Assembly: GCF_014638275.1 (NCBI RefSeq)
Contig: NZ_BMFJ01000003.1
Location: 124,001-188,000 of the forward strand
Length of the DNA: 64,000 bases
Reading direction: 5' to 3'
Source of the DNA: Primorskyibacter flagellatus
GTDB taxonomy: Bacteria; Pseudomonadota; Alphaproteobacteria; Rhodobacterales; Rhodobacteraceae
The position numbers and the translations under genes were made by a program. The notes under the pieces are model-generated. The model had not been told where the DNA came from, ran no database searches, and worked only from the letters and a program-made list of their open reading frames with translations. The number at the start of each line of letters is the position of its first letter. Position 1 is the stretch's first letter. Shown here piece after piece: positions 42,969 to 52,066 of the stretch.

Positions 42969-45340
42969 GATAGCCTCCAGAAATCAGGACGGTCGCGGTA
43001 GTCGGGGCCGACGAGGGCCTCGCCCTTTTCCATGCCGCCGAGGATGGTGAGGAGGGGGCCGAGGGCGGAGAGGTCGGCATCGACCACCACCGAGCCACCG
43101 TCGTCACGGATGAGCGCGAGGCGGCTGTCGCTGCCGGTGTTCAGGAGCACGTCGAGTTCCTTCTCGAAGAGGTTCAGCATCGCGTAATCCGAGGCGTGCG
43201 CCCGGATGTTGGGGAGCAGGATCTGGGTTGGCACCGCCTCGACGATGGTCTTGCCGGTCCGCGTGCGTTCGAGCTGGCTCGCATATTGCGTCATCATCAC
43301 CGCGACCGTGTTCTGTTTCCGGGCGGTCACCAGCCAGTTCGAGAGCCGTTCGGCAAAGTATGGGTTGTCGAGCGCCTTCCATGCCTCGTCGATCACGATG
43401 ATGGTGGGACGCCGGTCCTCGATCTCTCGCTCAATCCGGCGGAAAAGATAGGAGAGCACCGCCATGCGCTCCTTCTCGCTTTCGCTGTCGAGAATGCCGG
43501 TCAGGTCGAACCCCACGACGTCGCCATCAAGCGAGAAAGTGTCCTCCAGGCTTTGGCCGAAAATCCAGCCGTATCGCCCATCCTCGGTCCATTCGAGAAG
43601 CCGCTGGTGAAGATCGCCATTGTCGTCGGTCGAGACAAAGAGCGAGGCGAAGTCCTTCCAGTTCCGCAAGGCCGGGTTGGTGGCTGTGGAGTTCTGGCGG
43701 ACCACCTCCTTGATGCGGTTCGTTTGCGCCGGGGTCAGGGGCTTGTCGGAGCGGTAGAGCAAGGAGGCGAGCCAATCCGAAAGCCAGGCCGTGCCGCGCT
43801 CATCGATCTCGGTCCAGAGCGGGTTGAGGCCGGTCGCCTGTCCCGCCTTGATCGAGGCGTAGCGCCCGCCATTGGCGCGGACGGCCATTTCCATCCCGAG
43901 CCGGTAGTCGAAAACGAAGATGCGCGCGCCGACCCGCCGGGCTTGCGTCATGAGGAAGGCCGAGAGGACGGACTTGCCGGAACCGGGGCGGCCTAGAATG
44001 AGGGTGTGGCCGCTGGTGGGCTCCGTCTCGGGGCTGCCCTGCTCGTGGTAGGAGAACCGGTAGGCGCTCTGCTCCGGGGTCGGGAAGAGTGTAATCTCCT
44101 GGCCCCAGGGAAGCTGGTGTTTTTCCTTGCCGAGTTGCGTCCGGTGAAGTGCTGCGAAGTCCGCAAAGTTGCGGTTGGTGACGGCACTGGCGCGGACCCG
44201 TTTTGGCTGGTTGCCCGGATGCTGGCTGAAGTAGTGAGATTTCGCGGCCATCCGCTCGCCGATCATCTTCACGCCCTCGGCGGCCGCGGCGTTCACGATC
44301 TCGGCTCCGAGGGACTGCAACTCGTCAAGACTGTCACTGAAGACCGTCACGACCATGTGGTGCTCACCGAAGCTTTGGCGTTTGGCCTCAAGATCGTCGT
44401 GCGCGATGTCGAGCGCCTCGAGGAGCGAAAGAGCGGCATCCTGAGAGGCCTGCATTTGACGCTTCTGGCGTTTGATCCGGCCCGCCATCAGGTTTGAATT
44501 GATCGGCGTGAAGGAATGCGTGACGATCATGTCGACCGGCAGGTTCAGCATGTCGAACATCGTGCAGGTCGTTCCTTCGGCATATTCGCCGATGGTGAAG
44601 CTCTTGCCGAAGCGATGGCCGACAACGCCATTGGAAAGCTCGAAGTGATCTTCGAGAAACGTCACGCGAGTGTTGGCAATGTTGTAAGCCAGAAACCCGT
44701 AGCGGTTGGCGGGGTAAAGCGGCAACTCGCGGCCCGTGTTGAGCGCGCCGAGGAATCCAACCAACTCGCCAGAAGCTGCTGAAAGGATGCGGGGCTTGAG
44801 TTCCGCCAGGCCGGAGGTGAAGACCCCGACCGCCTCGTTGAGGCGCCTGATCCGTTTCGCGGTCTCCGCCTTAAAGCGTTCCGGTGCGGAACGGTTCACG
44901 AAACCAAGAAAACTACTGGGCGTCGGGCGGTGGATGATTGTGAGTGTGAGGGTCTTGTCCCGGAGACCTGCCGAGGCCAGCTTTGCGCGCCAGGCATCAT
45001 CCACGGCGTGAGCGAAGCCGTCCCCCTTGACCGGGAGCAGGTCCGGCGTGATCGACTTCGAGACCTTGTGCACGTAGTAGCTGAACTCGGGGCCCAGCTG
45101 CGCGATGATCCGGGCAAAGAGCGCCGTCACCTTGTCGAGATAGGCGTCGTCCGTGGTGTAGCTGTTCACCCCGCTCAGGCGGATGCATTGGAAGAGTTCG
45201 TTGACCCGGGTGCGGACTGTCTGATCATCGACGAGGCTGACATAGGGCAGCATGTGCGCGAGGCGTTTCTCGCGGGCATACCAGGCCGGCATGAGGGTGC
45301 GTTCATCGACGGTCTCGTCCAGGGCTTCACTATGGCGCAT
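42965..45340 (-). CDS. virB4: VirB4-type T4SS ATPase
   Basis: This 791-residue protein has Walker A GRPGSGKS near 448-455, following TLILGRPGSG, and Walker B IIVIDEAWKAL near 645-655. The N-terminal half (MLPYVSLVDDQTVRTRVNEL) is typical of CagE/TrbE/VirB family proteins. It powers pilus biogenesis at the inner membrane. The start overlaps the end of virB3 by 11 bases. Confidence 0.95.
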   Translation of the reverse strand: MRHSEALDETVDERTLMPAWYAREKRLAHMLPYVSLVDDQTVRTRVNELFQCIRLSGVNSYTTDDAYLDKVTALFARIIAQLGPEFSYYVHKVSKSITPDLLPVKGDGFAHAVDDAWRAKLASAGLRDKTLTLTIIHRPTPSSFLGFVNRSAPERFKAETAKRIRRLNEAVGVFTSGLAELKPRILSAASGELVGFLGALNTGRELPLYPANRYGFLAYNIANTRVTFLEDHFELSNGVVGHRFGKSFTIGEYAEGTTCTMFDMLNLPVDMIVTHSFTPINSNLMAGRIKRQKRQMQASQDAALSLLEALDIAHDDLEAKRQSFGEHHMVVTVFSDSLDELQSLGAEIVNAAAAEGVKMIGERMAAKSHYFSQHPGNQPKRVRASAVTNRNFADFAALHRTQLGKEKHQLPWGQEITLFPTPEQSAYRFSYHEQGSPETEPTSGHTLILGRPGSGKSVLSAFLMTQARRVGARIFVFDYRLGMEMAVRANGGRYASIKAGQATGLNPLWTEIDERGTAWLSDWLASLLYRSDKPLTPAQTNRIKEVVRQNSTATNPALRNWKDFASLFVSTDDNGDLHQRLLEWTEDGRYGWIFGQSLEDTFSLDGDVVGFDLTGILDSESEKERMAVLSYLFRRIEREIEDRRPTIIVIDEAWKALDNPYFAERLSNWLVTARKQNTVAVMMTQYASQLERTRTGKTIVEAVPTQILLPNIRAHASDYAMLNLFEKELDVLLNTGSDSRLALIRDDGGSVVVDADLSALGPLLTILGGMEKGEALVGPDYRDRPDFWRLS

Positions 45341-45608
45341 AGCTATCGCCCCCGTGGATGGACCGGTTCCGCGTCGGCGGCGTCTCCTGCACCGCCGTCA
45401 TCATCACGTCGATGAAACGCGGATCCCAGTCAGCCGCTTTCCAGAGAACCGGATAGAGCACCGCCGTGATGCCCAGGACAACCAGGTGCTGCACCCAGAC
45501 GAAGAGCAGCACAGAGCCGAAGAGCCAGACCATGGCATACATGATCGGCAGGCCGAGGAGCTTGGGCGGGCGTACGAGGCCCAGAAAGAGCGGCGATCGT
45601 TCGGCCAC
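45330..45608 (-). CDS. virB3: VirB3-type membrane protein
   Basis: This 92-residue protein has two adjacent membrane segments (LPIMYAMVWLFGSVLLFVWV and LVVLGITAVLYPVLW), as usual for VirB3. The N-terminal LFLGLVRPPKLLGLP also fits. It supports pilus assembly with VirB4. It follows virB2 by 12 bases and overlaps virB4. Confidence 0.9.
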   Translation of the reverse strand: MAERSPLFLGLVRPPKLLGLPIMYAMVWLFGSVLLFVWVQHLVVLGITAVLYPVLWKAADWDPRFIDVMMTAVQETPPTRNRSIHGGDSYAP

Positions 45609-45620
45609 GTTCGCCTCCTC

Positions 45621-45911
45621 TCACGACCCGAAGACGGCGGCAACGATGGTCGGCGCGGCCGCAACACCCGCGATGCCCACCAGCACCCAGAGGGCTTGGC
45701 GCAGATCGATGATGTTGAAGAACCAGCTGAGGAACACGCCGAGGACCGCGAGGGTGGCGATGACGACTCCAAGCGGTCCGGTCAGCGCGTCCACGATGCC
45801 CTGAAGCAAGCTCTGAATCGGTGAGAGGTCGATGCTCTGGGCCAGGGCCGGTTCTGCCGCAACGATGAGGAGAGCGGCAAGGGTGATCAGGGATTTCGTC
45901 AATGGCTTCAT
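45621..45911 (-). CDS. virB2: VirB2-type pilin
   Basis: This 96-residue prepilin has a signal peptide ([18 protein letters not shown]) and two hydrophobic helices ([20 protein letters not shown] and [20 protein letters not shown]). It is the major pilus subunit. ATG 45911 overlaps the upstream stop (ATGA). Confidence 0.9.
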   Translation of the reverse strand: MKPLTKSLITLAALLIVAAEPALAQSIDLSPIQSLLQGIVDALTGPLGVVIATLAVLGVFLSWFFNIIDLRQALWVLVGIAGVAAAPTIVAAVFGS

Positions 45912-46588
45912 GGGGACGCTCCTTCCAGCCGGTTGAAGACGGCCAGCACCCGCTGGACGTGGTTTTGGGTTTCTCGAAACGGTGGAATGCCGGAATGCTC
46001 GCGCACGGCGTCGGGTCCGGCATTGTAGGCGGCGAGCGCGAGTCGCGCGTCGCCAAACTCGGCCAACATCAGGGCGAGGTAACGCGCGGAGCCGTCGAGG
46101 TTCTGTTTCCAATCATGGGGGTCGACGGCAAGAGCGCGGGCTGTATCGGGCATCAACTGCCCGAGCCCGACCGCCCCGACATGGGAGACGGCGTGCGGAT
46201 TGTACGCACTCTCGATCTCGATATTGGCGCGATAGAGGTGGAGCCAGTCCGTGACGGTGATATCGGCTGCACGGAGCCCAGGGTGGCTCGCATAGCGCAG
46301 TCCGGTCTCCTCGATCGCGGCGAGGATATCCGGGCGTGGTGTGAGCGCGCGAGGGATCATCGCCGCGACGCGCACCCCTTCACGTCGCTCAGTGCGGCGC
46401 TCCTCGCCCAAGATGCGCAAACCGTCCGAAGCCGAGCCAACGCCAACCCCGTCATTGTAGTTGCGCGCGAACCGCTCCTGGGCGCGCGACGGCGAAAGAG
46501 AACCGTCCCCCGCCATCACCAGGACCATGTCTGCCGATGCCGGGAGGCCCAGGTAGGAAAGGAAAAGGGCGCTAAGCCCGGCTGGCAG
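45908..46588 (-). CDS. virB1: Lytic transglycosylase, VirB1-like
   Basis: The SLT domain has [20 protein letters not shown] with the catalytic Glu, [20 protein letters not shown] and [20 protein letters not shown]. The second peptidoglycan hydrolase of this operon, it opens the cell wall for the T4SS. The start is unclear: the best signal-peptide reading ([17 protein letters not shown]) has only a CTG at 46588, whereas the first ATG is at 46528. The transcript overlaps the preceding 118-residue gene. Confidence 0.85.
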   Translation of the reverse strand: MPAGLSALFLSYLGLPASADMVLVMAGDGSLSPSRAQERFARNYNDGVGVGSASDGLRILGEERRTERREGVRVAAMIPRALTPRPDILAAIEETGLRYASHPGLRAADITVTDWLHLYRANIEIESAYNPHAVSHVGAVGLGQLMPDTARALAVDPHDWKQNLDGSARYLALMLAEFGDARLALAAYNAGPDAVREHSGIPPFRETQNHVQRVLAVFNRLEGASP

Positions 46589-46928
46589 CCATCTCTTCGC
46601 TGGAGAGTTTGTGAACCGTCCGCTTGCCCTCTTCCAGAGGCACGTCGGCGTGCGAGAAACCGATCCCTTGCAGGAAGGAGATGACCCCGGTGACGGTCTT
46701 GATCTCGCGGATCTTGATGTCGTTGCGCGAGGTTCGGGTCCGGGCCGTGACCAGAAGTTTCTCGATCCCATCGTCGCTGACAGCGCGCATGATCCAGACC
46801 CCATGCCAGTTGGGGCCTTTCTTGAAGGCGTCTTCCTTGCAGACAACTTCGACGCGATAGCCGCTGGCGACCAGATCGCGGAATCTGGGTTCGGTGACCA
46901 CATTCGGGGCTTCTTTTTCTAGGTCCAT
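46572..46928 (-). CDS. Small protein at the head of the T4SS operon
   Basis: The protein has 118 residues if it starts at ATG 46928 ([20 protein letters not shown]). It contains a central [20 protein letters not shown] segment and ends [17 protein letters not shown]. No membrane segment or known motif is seen. It is first in the minus-strand T4SS operon, just downstream of the shared 17-bp site at 46991. A regulatory or accessory role is plausible. Not assigned. Confidence 0.7.
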   Translation of the reverse strand: MDLEKEAPNVVTEPRFRDLVASGYRVEVVCKEDAFKKGPNWHGVWIMRAVSDDGIEKLLVTARTRTSRNDIKIREIKTVTGVISFLQGIGFSHADVPLEEGKRTVHKLSSEEMAASRA

Positions 46929-46990
46929 CACCCGGATCACGTTCTCCAATAGGGCGAATGACCAGGCTTCAGGTGTTGAAGTCCAGGCAT

Positions 46991-47007
46991 ACGATGATAT
47001 AGTATTG
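46991..47007. promoter_or_regulatory. Shared 17-bp quasi-palindrome, T4SS operon
   Basis: ACGATGATATAGTATTG matches the sites at 29098 (14 of 17) and 48736 (14 of 17). It lies between the T4SS operon start (46928, minus) and the divergent exported-protein gene (47073, plus), about 65 bp from each. Confidence 0.65.
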
Positions 47008-47072
47008 GCGCACAAGATAAACTTTTGATGCGACAAGCGGATTGTTGCTCAATTGACGAATAGACGGTTCCC

Positions 47073-47393
47073 ATGCATTTGATCAAGAAAATAAGGGGCT
47101 TGGACGCCTTCAGGTTGTGCGTGTCGATCATGGCACAAGCTATACTTCTGGTCGCGTGCCTGGCAGGCGAAGTCTCCGCCGCGTCCTGTTTGCCGCCGCC
47201 CAGGCCGTTCGTGCCAAGCGATTCTCAAGCCGCGCGGGACTATGTCGATCTCATCCGCAGCGACTTTGAGATCTACATGCGGGACATCCAGAGCTACTTT
47301 CGGTGCCTTGAGGTTGAGCGCGCGCGGGCGTTCGAAGAGGCGCGCGAGGTGAGCCAGGACTACGGACGCTTCCTGGAATTGATGGACGAGTGA
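47073..47393 (+). CDS. Small exported protein next to the T4SS
   Basis: This 106-residue protein has an N-terminal hydrophobic segment (IMAQAILLVACLAGEVSAAS) that looks like a signal peptide. It is followed by Pro-rich CLPPPRPFVPSD and a helical region (FEIYMRDIQSYFRCLEVERA). Two Cys residues could form a disulfide. Not assigned. It is divergent from the T4SS operon and shares its operator region, so a role in conjugation is suspected. Confidence 0.7.
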   Translation: MHLIKKIRGLDAFRLCVSIMAQAILLVACLAGEVSAASCLPPPRPFVPSDSQAARDYVDLIRSDFEIYMRDIQSYFRCLEVERARAFEEAREVSQDYGRFLELMDE

Positions 47394-47528
47394 ATTGGCC
47401 GCGACCTTTTCGAAGGGCCGCCGTCTTGTGAAATCTGGCCGTATCGGCGGCGTGCAGTTCGGAGTCTCTATCATCATGTAAACGCCCACTATCCACTTTT
47501 TAGATAATCTATAAAGTAGATTAGCCCT

Positions 47529-47547
47529 GTCACAAGAGGTTTGTGAC
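47529..47547 (+). promoter_or_regulatory. Inverted repeat immediately before the XRE gene
   Basis: GTCACAA (47529-47535) and TTGTGAC (47541-47547) flank GAGGT and end two bases before the GTG start at 47550. The position over the ribosome binding site suggests operator or translational control, possibly autoregulation by the XRE protein. Confidence 0.55.
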
Positions 47548-47549
47548 AC

Positions 47550-47807
47550 GTGGCGAAAACGATCAGGAGTTCGGGACATGAGGCACTTCGCGACGCTTTG
47601 ATTGCGGCGCGGAAGGCGGCTGGCTTAACGCAGGCCGAGCTCGCTTTACGTCTCAGATGCCACCAGTCCTTCGTCGCTCGTCTGGAGAGCGGAGAGCGTA
47701 GGGTCGACGTAGTTGAGTTGATCGTACTCGCGCGTGCTCTGCAGATCGATGCGGTTACGCTACTGGCAGCGGCCGAGGCGGCGACGGAACTCGATCACCG
47801 GATTTAA
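47550..47807 (+). CDS. XRE-family transcriptional regulator
   Basis: This 85-residue protein is a Cro/C1-type helix-turn-helix protein: [40 protein letters not shown] and [18 protein letters not shown]. It starts at GTG. It is compact, with no effector domain. It lies between the T4SS and conjugation accessory genes, so it is a good candidate for the regulator of the shared 17-bp sites, though this is not shown. Confidence 0.85.
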   Translation: MAKTIRSSGHEALRDALIAARKAAGLTQAELALRLRCHQSFVARLESGERRVDVVELIVLARALQIDAVTLLAAAEAATELDHRI

Positions 47808-47947
47808 GACGAGGCGAAGGGCTGTCGCCTCGGATGGTATGACGAAATCAAGCCTCGGTGGGACCGAAGGGCAATGATAACAGCGGATTGTTATGGGACG
47901 CTGCGATCCACGGTCTCTAATGCAGGTTTGGTGCAGAGGACAACGTC

Positions 47948-48694
47948 TTAGTAGTTCACCTGCTCGAACCCGTAATTGCCCTCATAGTCTCGCCAGTCGA
48001 CGAACACCGAGCGGTGATAGATGGAGGGGCAATGATCGCCCCAACGTTCCAAGCCGACATGCGCCTCGGGCAACGCGGCGACGGACGAACGAGACCAGTA
48101 AAAATCGCCCTGGATTCCATAGGAACCGAGAAGGACTGTTTCGAAACGGCTGCAATCGCTGTCGCGGGATTCGTGTTGGCGCGCATACCGAACATCGAAG
48201 ACACGGATCGAGCGGATGAAGTTGAACTCCGGTCCACTGATGTCGATGTCGGCTCGGTCCTGGATCAGATGTAACGCAAACCCGTCAGGGTGAGGTAGTG
48301 GCTCGACGCCTTTCGACCGCACGACGGCAGGCAAGAGGGCGCCAGCTTTTTCGGGGTCAGATTCCGCGAGGTTCTGGGGCAGGGTAGAAGCGTTGGAGAA
48401 GAGGATGTCAATGACACGCCGAGTGCGACCGGGGTCGTCTACAGGTTCGAAGGAGGCCCCCATGGGGCAACGCCAGATCTGGAGGGGAGGCTCGACAGGC
48501 CATGGCGTGATCCGTCGTATGAACTCTGCACGTGCCCGCGAACAGGGCTCTGATGCCGGCCAGCCGCCGGAGAGGCAGAGCAGGATGGCGCAATCGATCG
48601 GGTAGGTCTGCGCCGACGCGCTGTTTCCACCTCCGCTCAGCGAGGCCGTTCCCGCGACGACAGCGAGAAAAAAATAACGAAGGAAATTGCGCAT
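47948..48694 (-). CDS. Exported protein, conjugation region
   Basis: This 248-residue protein starts at ATG 48694 (a TTG upstream adds two residues). It has a signal-type N terminus (FLRYFFLAVVAGTASLSGGG, cleaved near SASA) and Cys residues in the mature part (IDCAILLCLSGGWPASEPCS). I recall similar proteins near T4SS genes of this group, but no name. The 17-bp site lies about 45 bp upstream, linking it to the conjugation regulon. Function unknown. Confidence 0.75.
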   Translation of the reverse strand: MRNFLRYFFLAVVAGTASLSGGGNSASAQTYPIDCAILLCLSGGWPASEPCSRARAEFIRRITPWPVEPPLQIWRCPMGASFEPVDDPGRTRRVIDILFSNASTLPQNLAESDPEKAGALLPAVVRSKGVEPLPHPDGFALHLIQDRADIDISGPEFNFIRSIRVFDVRYARQHESRDSDCSRFETVLLGSYGIQGDFYWSRSSVAALPEAHVGLERWGDHCPSIYHRSVFVDWRDYEGNYGFEQVNY

Positions 48695-48735
48695 ATCCAA
48701 GAGCTCGATTGACTGTGATGCAGAATCTGAGGATT

Positions 48736-48752
48736 ACGATAATATACTATCG
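48736..48752. promoter_or_regulatory. Shared 17-bp quasi-palindrome, exported-protein gene
   Basis: ACGATAATATACTATCG is the most symmetric copy (ACGATA/TATCGT arms). It matches the T4SS site at 14 of 17 positions and the relaxosome site at 13 of 17. Confidence 0.65.
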
Positions 48753-48801
48753 TCGAGCGGTCAAATTCGAATTTTTGTAACTGTCTTGGAGCGCCTTGAT
48801 G

Positions 48802-49200
48802 CTAAAGCAGATCGGCTGAGCCCCTGAGCGACAGCTCCTCCAAAAGGTCAGTAACCTCATCGGTGGTGACAGTCTTTGCATTCGCAATCGTGTTCCGGCT
48901 TAACGGGGGATCGATATGGTGTGCCGTACGTTTGGGATCGAGCCAGAGGATGGACAGTTCTGACGTATTCCAGCGATAGACCCAACCAACGGTTCGATCA
49001 CTGCGACCGTCAACAAGCCGCGCGACCGGAACCGCTTCTTCCTTTTCGATGCTCACCGGTTCGTGTCCGCCTTTTCTGCTTCGGTTCTTCAGTCCTATTC
49101 GGCTGGGACGTTCCCGTGATCTGATCTCGGTTGAACTTATTCCTGGCTCGTTAAAAAGGGGCGACACCGACCGCGTCGGTGCCGCCAGAGGTTCGCCCAC
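48802..49200 (-). CDS. Hypothetical protein
   Basis: This 132-residue open frame has a protein-like middle and end (VPVARLVDGRSDRTVGWVYR, WNTSELSILWLDPKR, VTTDEVTDLLEELSLRG). The first 40 residues are less convincing and the GTG start has no strong ribosome binding site, so the true start may be internal. No family recognised. Confidence 0.45.
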   Translation of the reverse strand: MGEPLAAPTRSVSPLFNEPGISSTEIRSRERPSRIGLKNRSRKGGHEPVSIEKEEAVPVARLVDGRSDRTVGWVYRWNTSELSILWLDPKRTAHHIDPPLSRNTIANAKTVTTDEVTDLLEELSLRGSADLL

Positions 49201-49264
49201 AGGGAGGTGGTAGAGGGCGAAACCTATTGAAAATAGGGGAATTTCATGTTGCGCATAATCAATC

Positions 49265-50098
49265 TTATGTTAATTTCCAGACTCCGCCATCTTGTACCAC
49301 CCGCGACTCAGACAACAGCTTCTCCAGATGCGCCGCAACGTTTCGTCCTGCGGCCATTGCGATATGTGGGTCGGTTTTCTGGTAGACGGAAGCGGCGATA
49401 TTCTGGACCGAATCCGGGGTGTTTGAGAGGTGGGCGAGGATCTCCGCCTCGCGACGCATGCGGTTGGAAAGCAACCGTTTGACGTAAGGTTGCGGATCCC
49501 GGAGTATAGGTCCGTGCCCCGGAAAGTAGATCCTATCGTCGCGCTCAATCAGCCGCTGTAGCTGCGCGCAGTAGTCGTGCATGTTTCCGTCAGGGGGGCT
49601 GACGATCGAACTGTTCCAACTCATAACGTGGTCGCCCGTGAAGAGCACTCCGTCAGGTCTCGCGAAACAAAGGTGGTCGCTCGCGTGACCAGGTGTGTGC
49701 AGGACGGTAAGACCGGCAATGACCTGTCCGTCCTCCAGAAACCGGTCAGGTCGAAATGCATCGTCAGGGAATGCCCGTGAGGCATAAACAGGTGCGTCTG
49801 TCCGTGCTCGCAGGGCTGGGACGACTCCAAAATGATCAGAATGGTGGTGTGTGAGCAGAATCCCGGATGGTTTGGCCCCCAAATTTTCGATGATTGCCCC
49901 GAAATGTGTACTGTCTTCTGCTGGGCCGGGGTCGATTATGAACCGACCATCAGGCGTATCAATGATGTAGCTATTTGTCCCGTGGTAGGTCATCTTTCCG
50001 GGATTGTTCGCGACGATCCTCAGAATTCCAGGGGCCAATTCGACTCCCTTCGCGCGGCAAGGCTCCGGCTCTGAGAAAAATATGCTGCTTCTTTTCAT
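49265..50098 (-). CDS. Metallo-beta-lactamase-fold hydrolase
   Basis: The protein (277 residues from ATG 50098) has the metal motif LTHHHSDHFGVVPAL and the later metal ligands in HTPGHASDHLCF and TGDHVMSW, as in LACTB2-like thioester or RNA hydrolases. It lies downstream of bioY and the acyl-CoA operon on the same strand, so a metabolic thioesterase-like role is plausible. An inverted repeat lies just before the start. Confidence 0.85.
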   Translation of the reverse strand: MKRSSIFFSEPEPCRAKGVELAPGILRIVANNPGKMTYHGTNSYIIDTPDGRFIIDPGPAEDSTHFGAIIENLGAKPSGILLTHHHSDHFGVVPALRARTDAPVYASRAFPDDAFRPDRFLEDGQVIAGLTVLHTPGHASDHLCFARPDGVLFTGDHVMSWNSSIVSPPDGNMHDYCAQLQRLIERDDRIYFPGHGPILRDPQPYVKRLLSNRMRREAEILAHLSNTPDSVQNIAASVYQKTDPHIAMAAGRNVAAHLEKLLSESRVVQDGGVWKLT

Positions 50099-50118
50099 TG
50101 TGTGCGACCAGGTATTGA

Positions 50119-50140
50119 TTGCGAACAATTTGGTTCGCAA
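50119..50140. promoter_or_regulatory. Operator-like inverted repeat before the MBL gene
   Basis: TTGCGAAC (50119-50126) and GTTCGCAA (50133-50140) are perfect inverted 8-mers around AATTTG, about 20-40 bp upstream of ATG 50098 (minus). Confidence 0.5.
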
Positions 50141-50284
50141 AGTTTTGCGCATTGCTCTCGCATGGCGCCGGAAACCTCAGGCTGGCGTCCGGTGCCTGTC
50201 AAATCCGGCATCGGACTATTTCAACTTACATTGGACCAGGCCCGTATGAGACTGAAACAGTCTGATACAGTCTTGGGCTGGCAG

Positions 50285-50851
50285 TCACACAGCGCGGCGA
50301 TTATGGTAAGCAGTATACAGAACTACAGCAATTGTCGCCTTCGTCAGATCCCCGAGAAGGAACGGGTAAAGACCGGCGTTCAGCAACTTTTCGCCATAGC
50401 CGACAAAGCCACCCAACCAGAGCAGCCCTGCGCAATACATGACTATCGAACCCAAAAAGACCGCGACAGATGCTCTGAACGCAGGCCGAAGTCCTTGCAG
50501 TGCTTGAACAATCCACCCGGCGGCGGCCGCCGCAAGTGCGAAGCCTACCAAGTATCCGCCTGTGGGACCCGCAATATACGCCGGTCCGGCCAGAGCCGGA
50601 GGCGTGCCTGCGAAGACCGGCAGGCCAAGCAGACCTTCAAAAAGGTATGTCACAACAACAAGACTACTGCGCACCGGCCCCAGGAAAAGGCCCAGACCCA
50701 AGACAACCAGGGTTTGTGTAGACATGGGAACCGGGTAGAACGGCACCACGATTTTGGCGGATAGTGTCAGAAGAATTGTGCCGACGAGAATTATCGAGAT
50801 CTCTTGGGTAAGTTTTGCGAGTGTTTGGCTTTGAGTGGTTTCCAGATTCAT
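50285..50851 (-). CDS. bioY: BioY biotin transporter substrate-binding subunit
   Basis: This 188-residue membrane protein has the BioY features: VPMSTQTLVVLGLGLFLGPV and GLLGLPVFAGTPPAL, the GPTGGYLVGFALAA motif and about six membrane segments. It takes up biotin, alone or with an ECF energising module, which is not seen here. Placement directly after genes for biotin-dependent carboxylases makes cofactor supply its likely job. ATG 50851 follows AAGGA. Confidence 0.93.
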   Translation of the reverse strand: MNLETTQSQTLAKLTQEISIILVGTILLTLSAKIVVPFYPVPMSTQTLVVLGLGLFLGPVRSSLVVVTYLFEGLLGLPVFAGTPPALAGPAYIAGPTGGYLVGFALAAAAAGWIVQALQGLRPAFRASVAVFLGSIVMYCAGLLWLGGFVGYGEKLLNAGLYPFLLGDLTKATIAVVLYTAYHNRRAV

Positions 50852-50899
50852 CTTTTTCGTCCTTGTTTCTGTAGATTGTTAATTTTTTGGATAGTAAGC

Positions 50900-52066
50900 T
50901 CACATGCGCTTGGCGACTTCTTCCAACATGACTTCGCTCGCCCCGCCGCCGATGGCCTGCACACGGGCATCGCGTGACATGCGTTCCACCGGTGTTTCGC
51001 GCATATAACCCATACCGCCGTGAAACTGGACGCAGTCATAAAGCACGCTGTTCACCAGTTCGCCGCAATAGGCTTTGACCATCGAGACCTCTTTCACGCA
51101 GTCACCGCCCGCGGCATCCAGACCGGCGGCGTGATAGACCAGCTGACGTCCTGCAGCGATCCGCGTCTGACAGTCGGCCAGCCGTTGGCGCACGGCCTGC
51201 TTGTCCCACAGAACGCCGCCAAAGGCCCTGCGCTGCTTGACATAATCCACGGTCATGTCCAGCGCGGTTTGCGCTTCGGCACAGGCCATCGCACCCAGCA
51301 CAATGCGTTCGTTCTGGAAGTTCTTCATTACCGAATAGAAACCGCGGTTGACCTCGCCCAAGACGTTTTCGGCCGGGATACGGACATCTTCGAAGATCAG
51401 TTCGGCAGTGTCCGAGCACAGCCAGCCGGTCTTGTTCAACGCCCGTCCGACCGAAAAGCCCGGCGTGCCTTTTTCGACCGCAAATATGGTGATCCCGCGC
51501 GACCCCTTGGCATCCGGATCGGTCTTGGCACCGACAAAGTAGAGATCGCCATGCACGCCGTTGGTGATGAACATCTTGGTGCCGTTCAGCACCCAATCCG
51601 ACCCGTCCCGCACCGCGCGGGAGCGCATGCCCGCCACGTCCGAGCCCGCGCCCGGTTCGGTCACAGCAACGGCGGTGATCATTTCGCCCGAGACGATCGA
51701 CGGCATCCAGCGCGCCTTCTGTTCGGGCGTGCCGGCGTTTTCCAGATGCGGCGAGGCCATGTCGGTGTGGACCAGAACCGTGGCCGAGAACCCGCCGAAA
51801 GTGGATCGCCCGACCTCTTCGGCCAAAACCACGCTGGACATCACGTCCAGCCCCGCGCCGCCATACTGTTCGTCATAGCGCATCCCCAGCACGCCGAGAT
51901 CACCCATCCGGCGCAGCACGTCGCGGGGTACCTTGCCCTGCTCCTCCCAAGGCTCGGCCTTGGCGGTCACCTCGGCTTCAATGAACCGGCGCAACTGGTT
52001 GCGGATCATCTCGAGGTCTTCGTTGAACGGGCCGGTGACCTGAGTAATGCTGTCTTGTCTGGTCAT
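50900..52066 (-). CDS. Acyl-CoA dehydrogenase
   Basis: This 388-residue FAD enzyme has the signatures AVTEPGAGSDVAGMRSRA and QFHGGMGYMRETPVERMSRD, with LNGTKMFITNG between. It forms 2,3-enoyl-CoA from an acyl-CoA. The catalytic base position is not certain without alignment. It is the last gene of the ATGA-linked operon beginning at tetR. Its place with a carboxylase and hydratase resembles isovaleryl-CoA dehydrogenase (Liu) or citronellyl-CoA dehydrogenase (Atu) operons; which one cannot be told. Confidence 0.9.
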   Translation of the reverse strand: MTRQDSITQVTGPFNEDLEMIRNQLRRFIEAEVTAKAEPWEEQGKVPRDVLRRMGDLGVLGMRYDEQYGGAGLDVMSSVVLAEEVGRSTFGGFSATVLVHTDMASPHLENAGTPEQKARWMPSIVSGEMITAVAVTEPGAGSDVAGMRSRAVRDGSDWVLNGTKMFITNGVHGDLYFVGAKTDPDAKGSRGITIFAVEKGTPGFSVGRALNKTGWLCSDTAELIFEDVRIPAENVLGEVNRGFYSVMKNFQNERIVLGAMACAEAQTALDMTVDYVKQRRAFGGVLWDKQAVRQRLADCQTRIAAGRQLVYHAAGLDAAGGDCVKEVSMVKAYCGELVNSVLYDCVQFHGGMGYMRETPVERMSRDARVQAIGGGASEVMLEEVAKRM

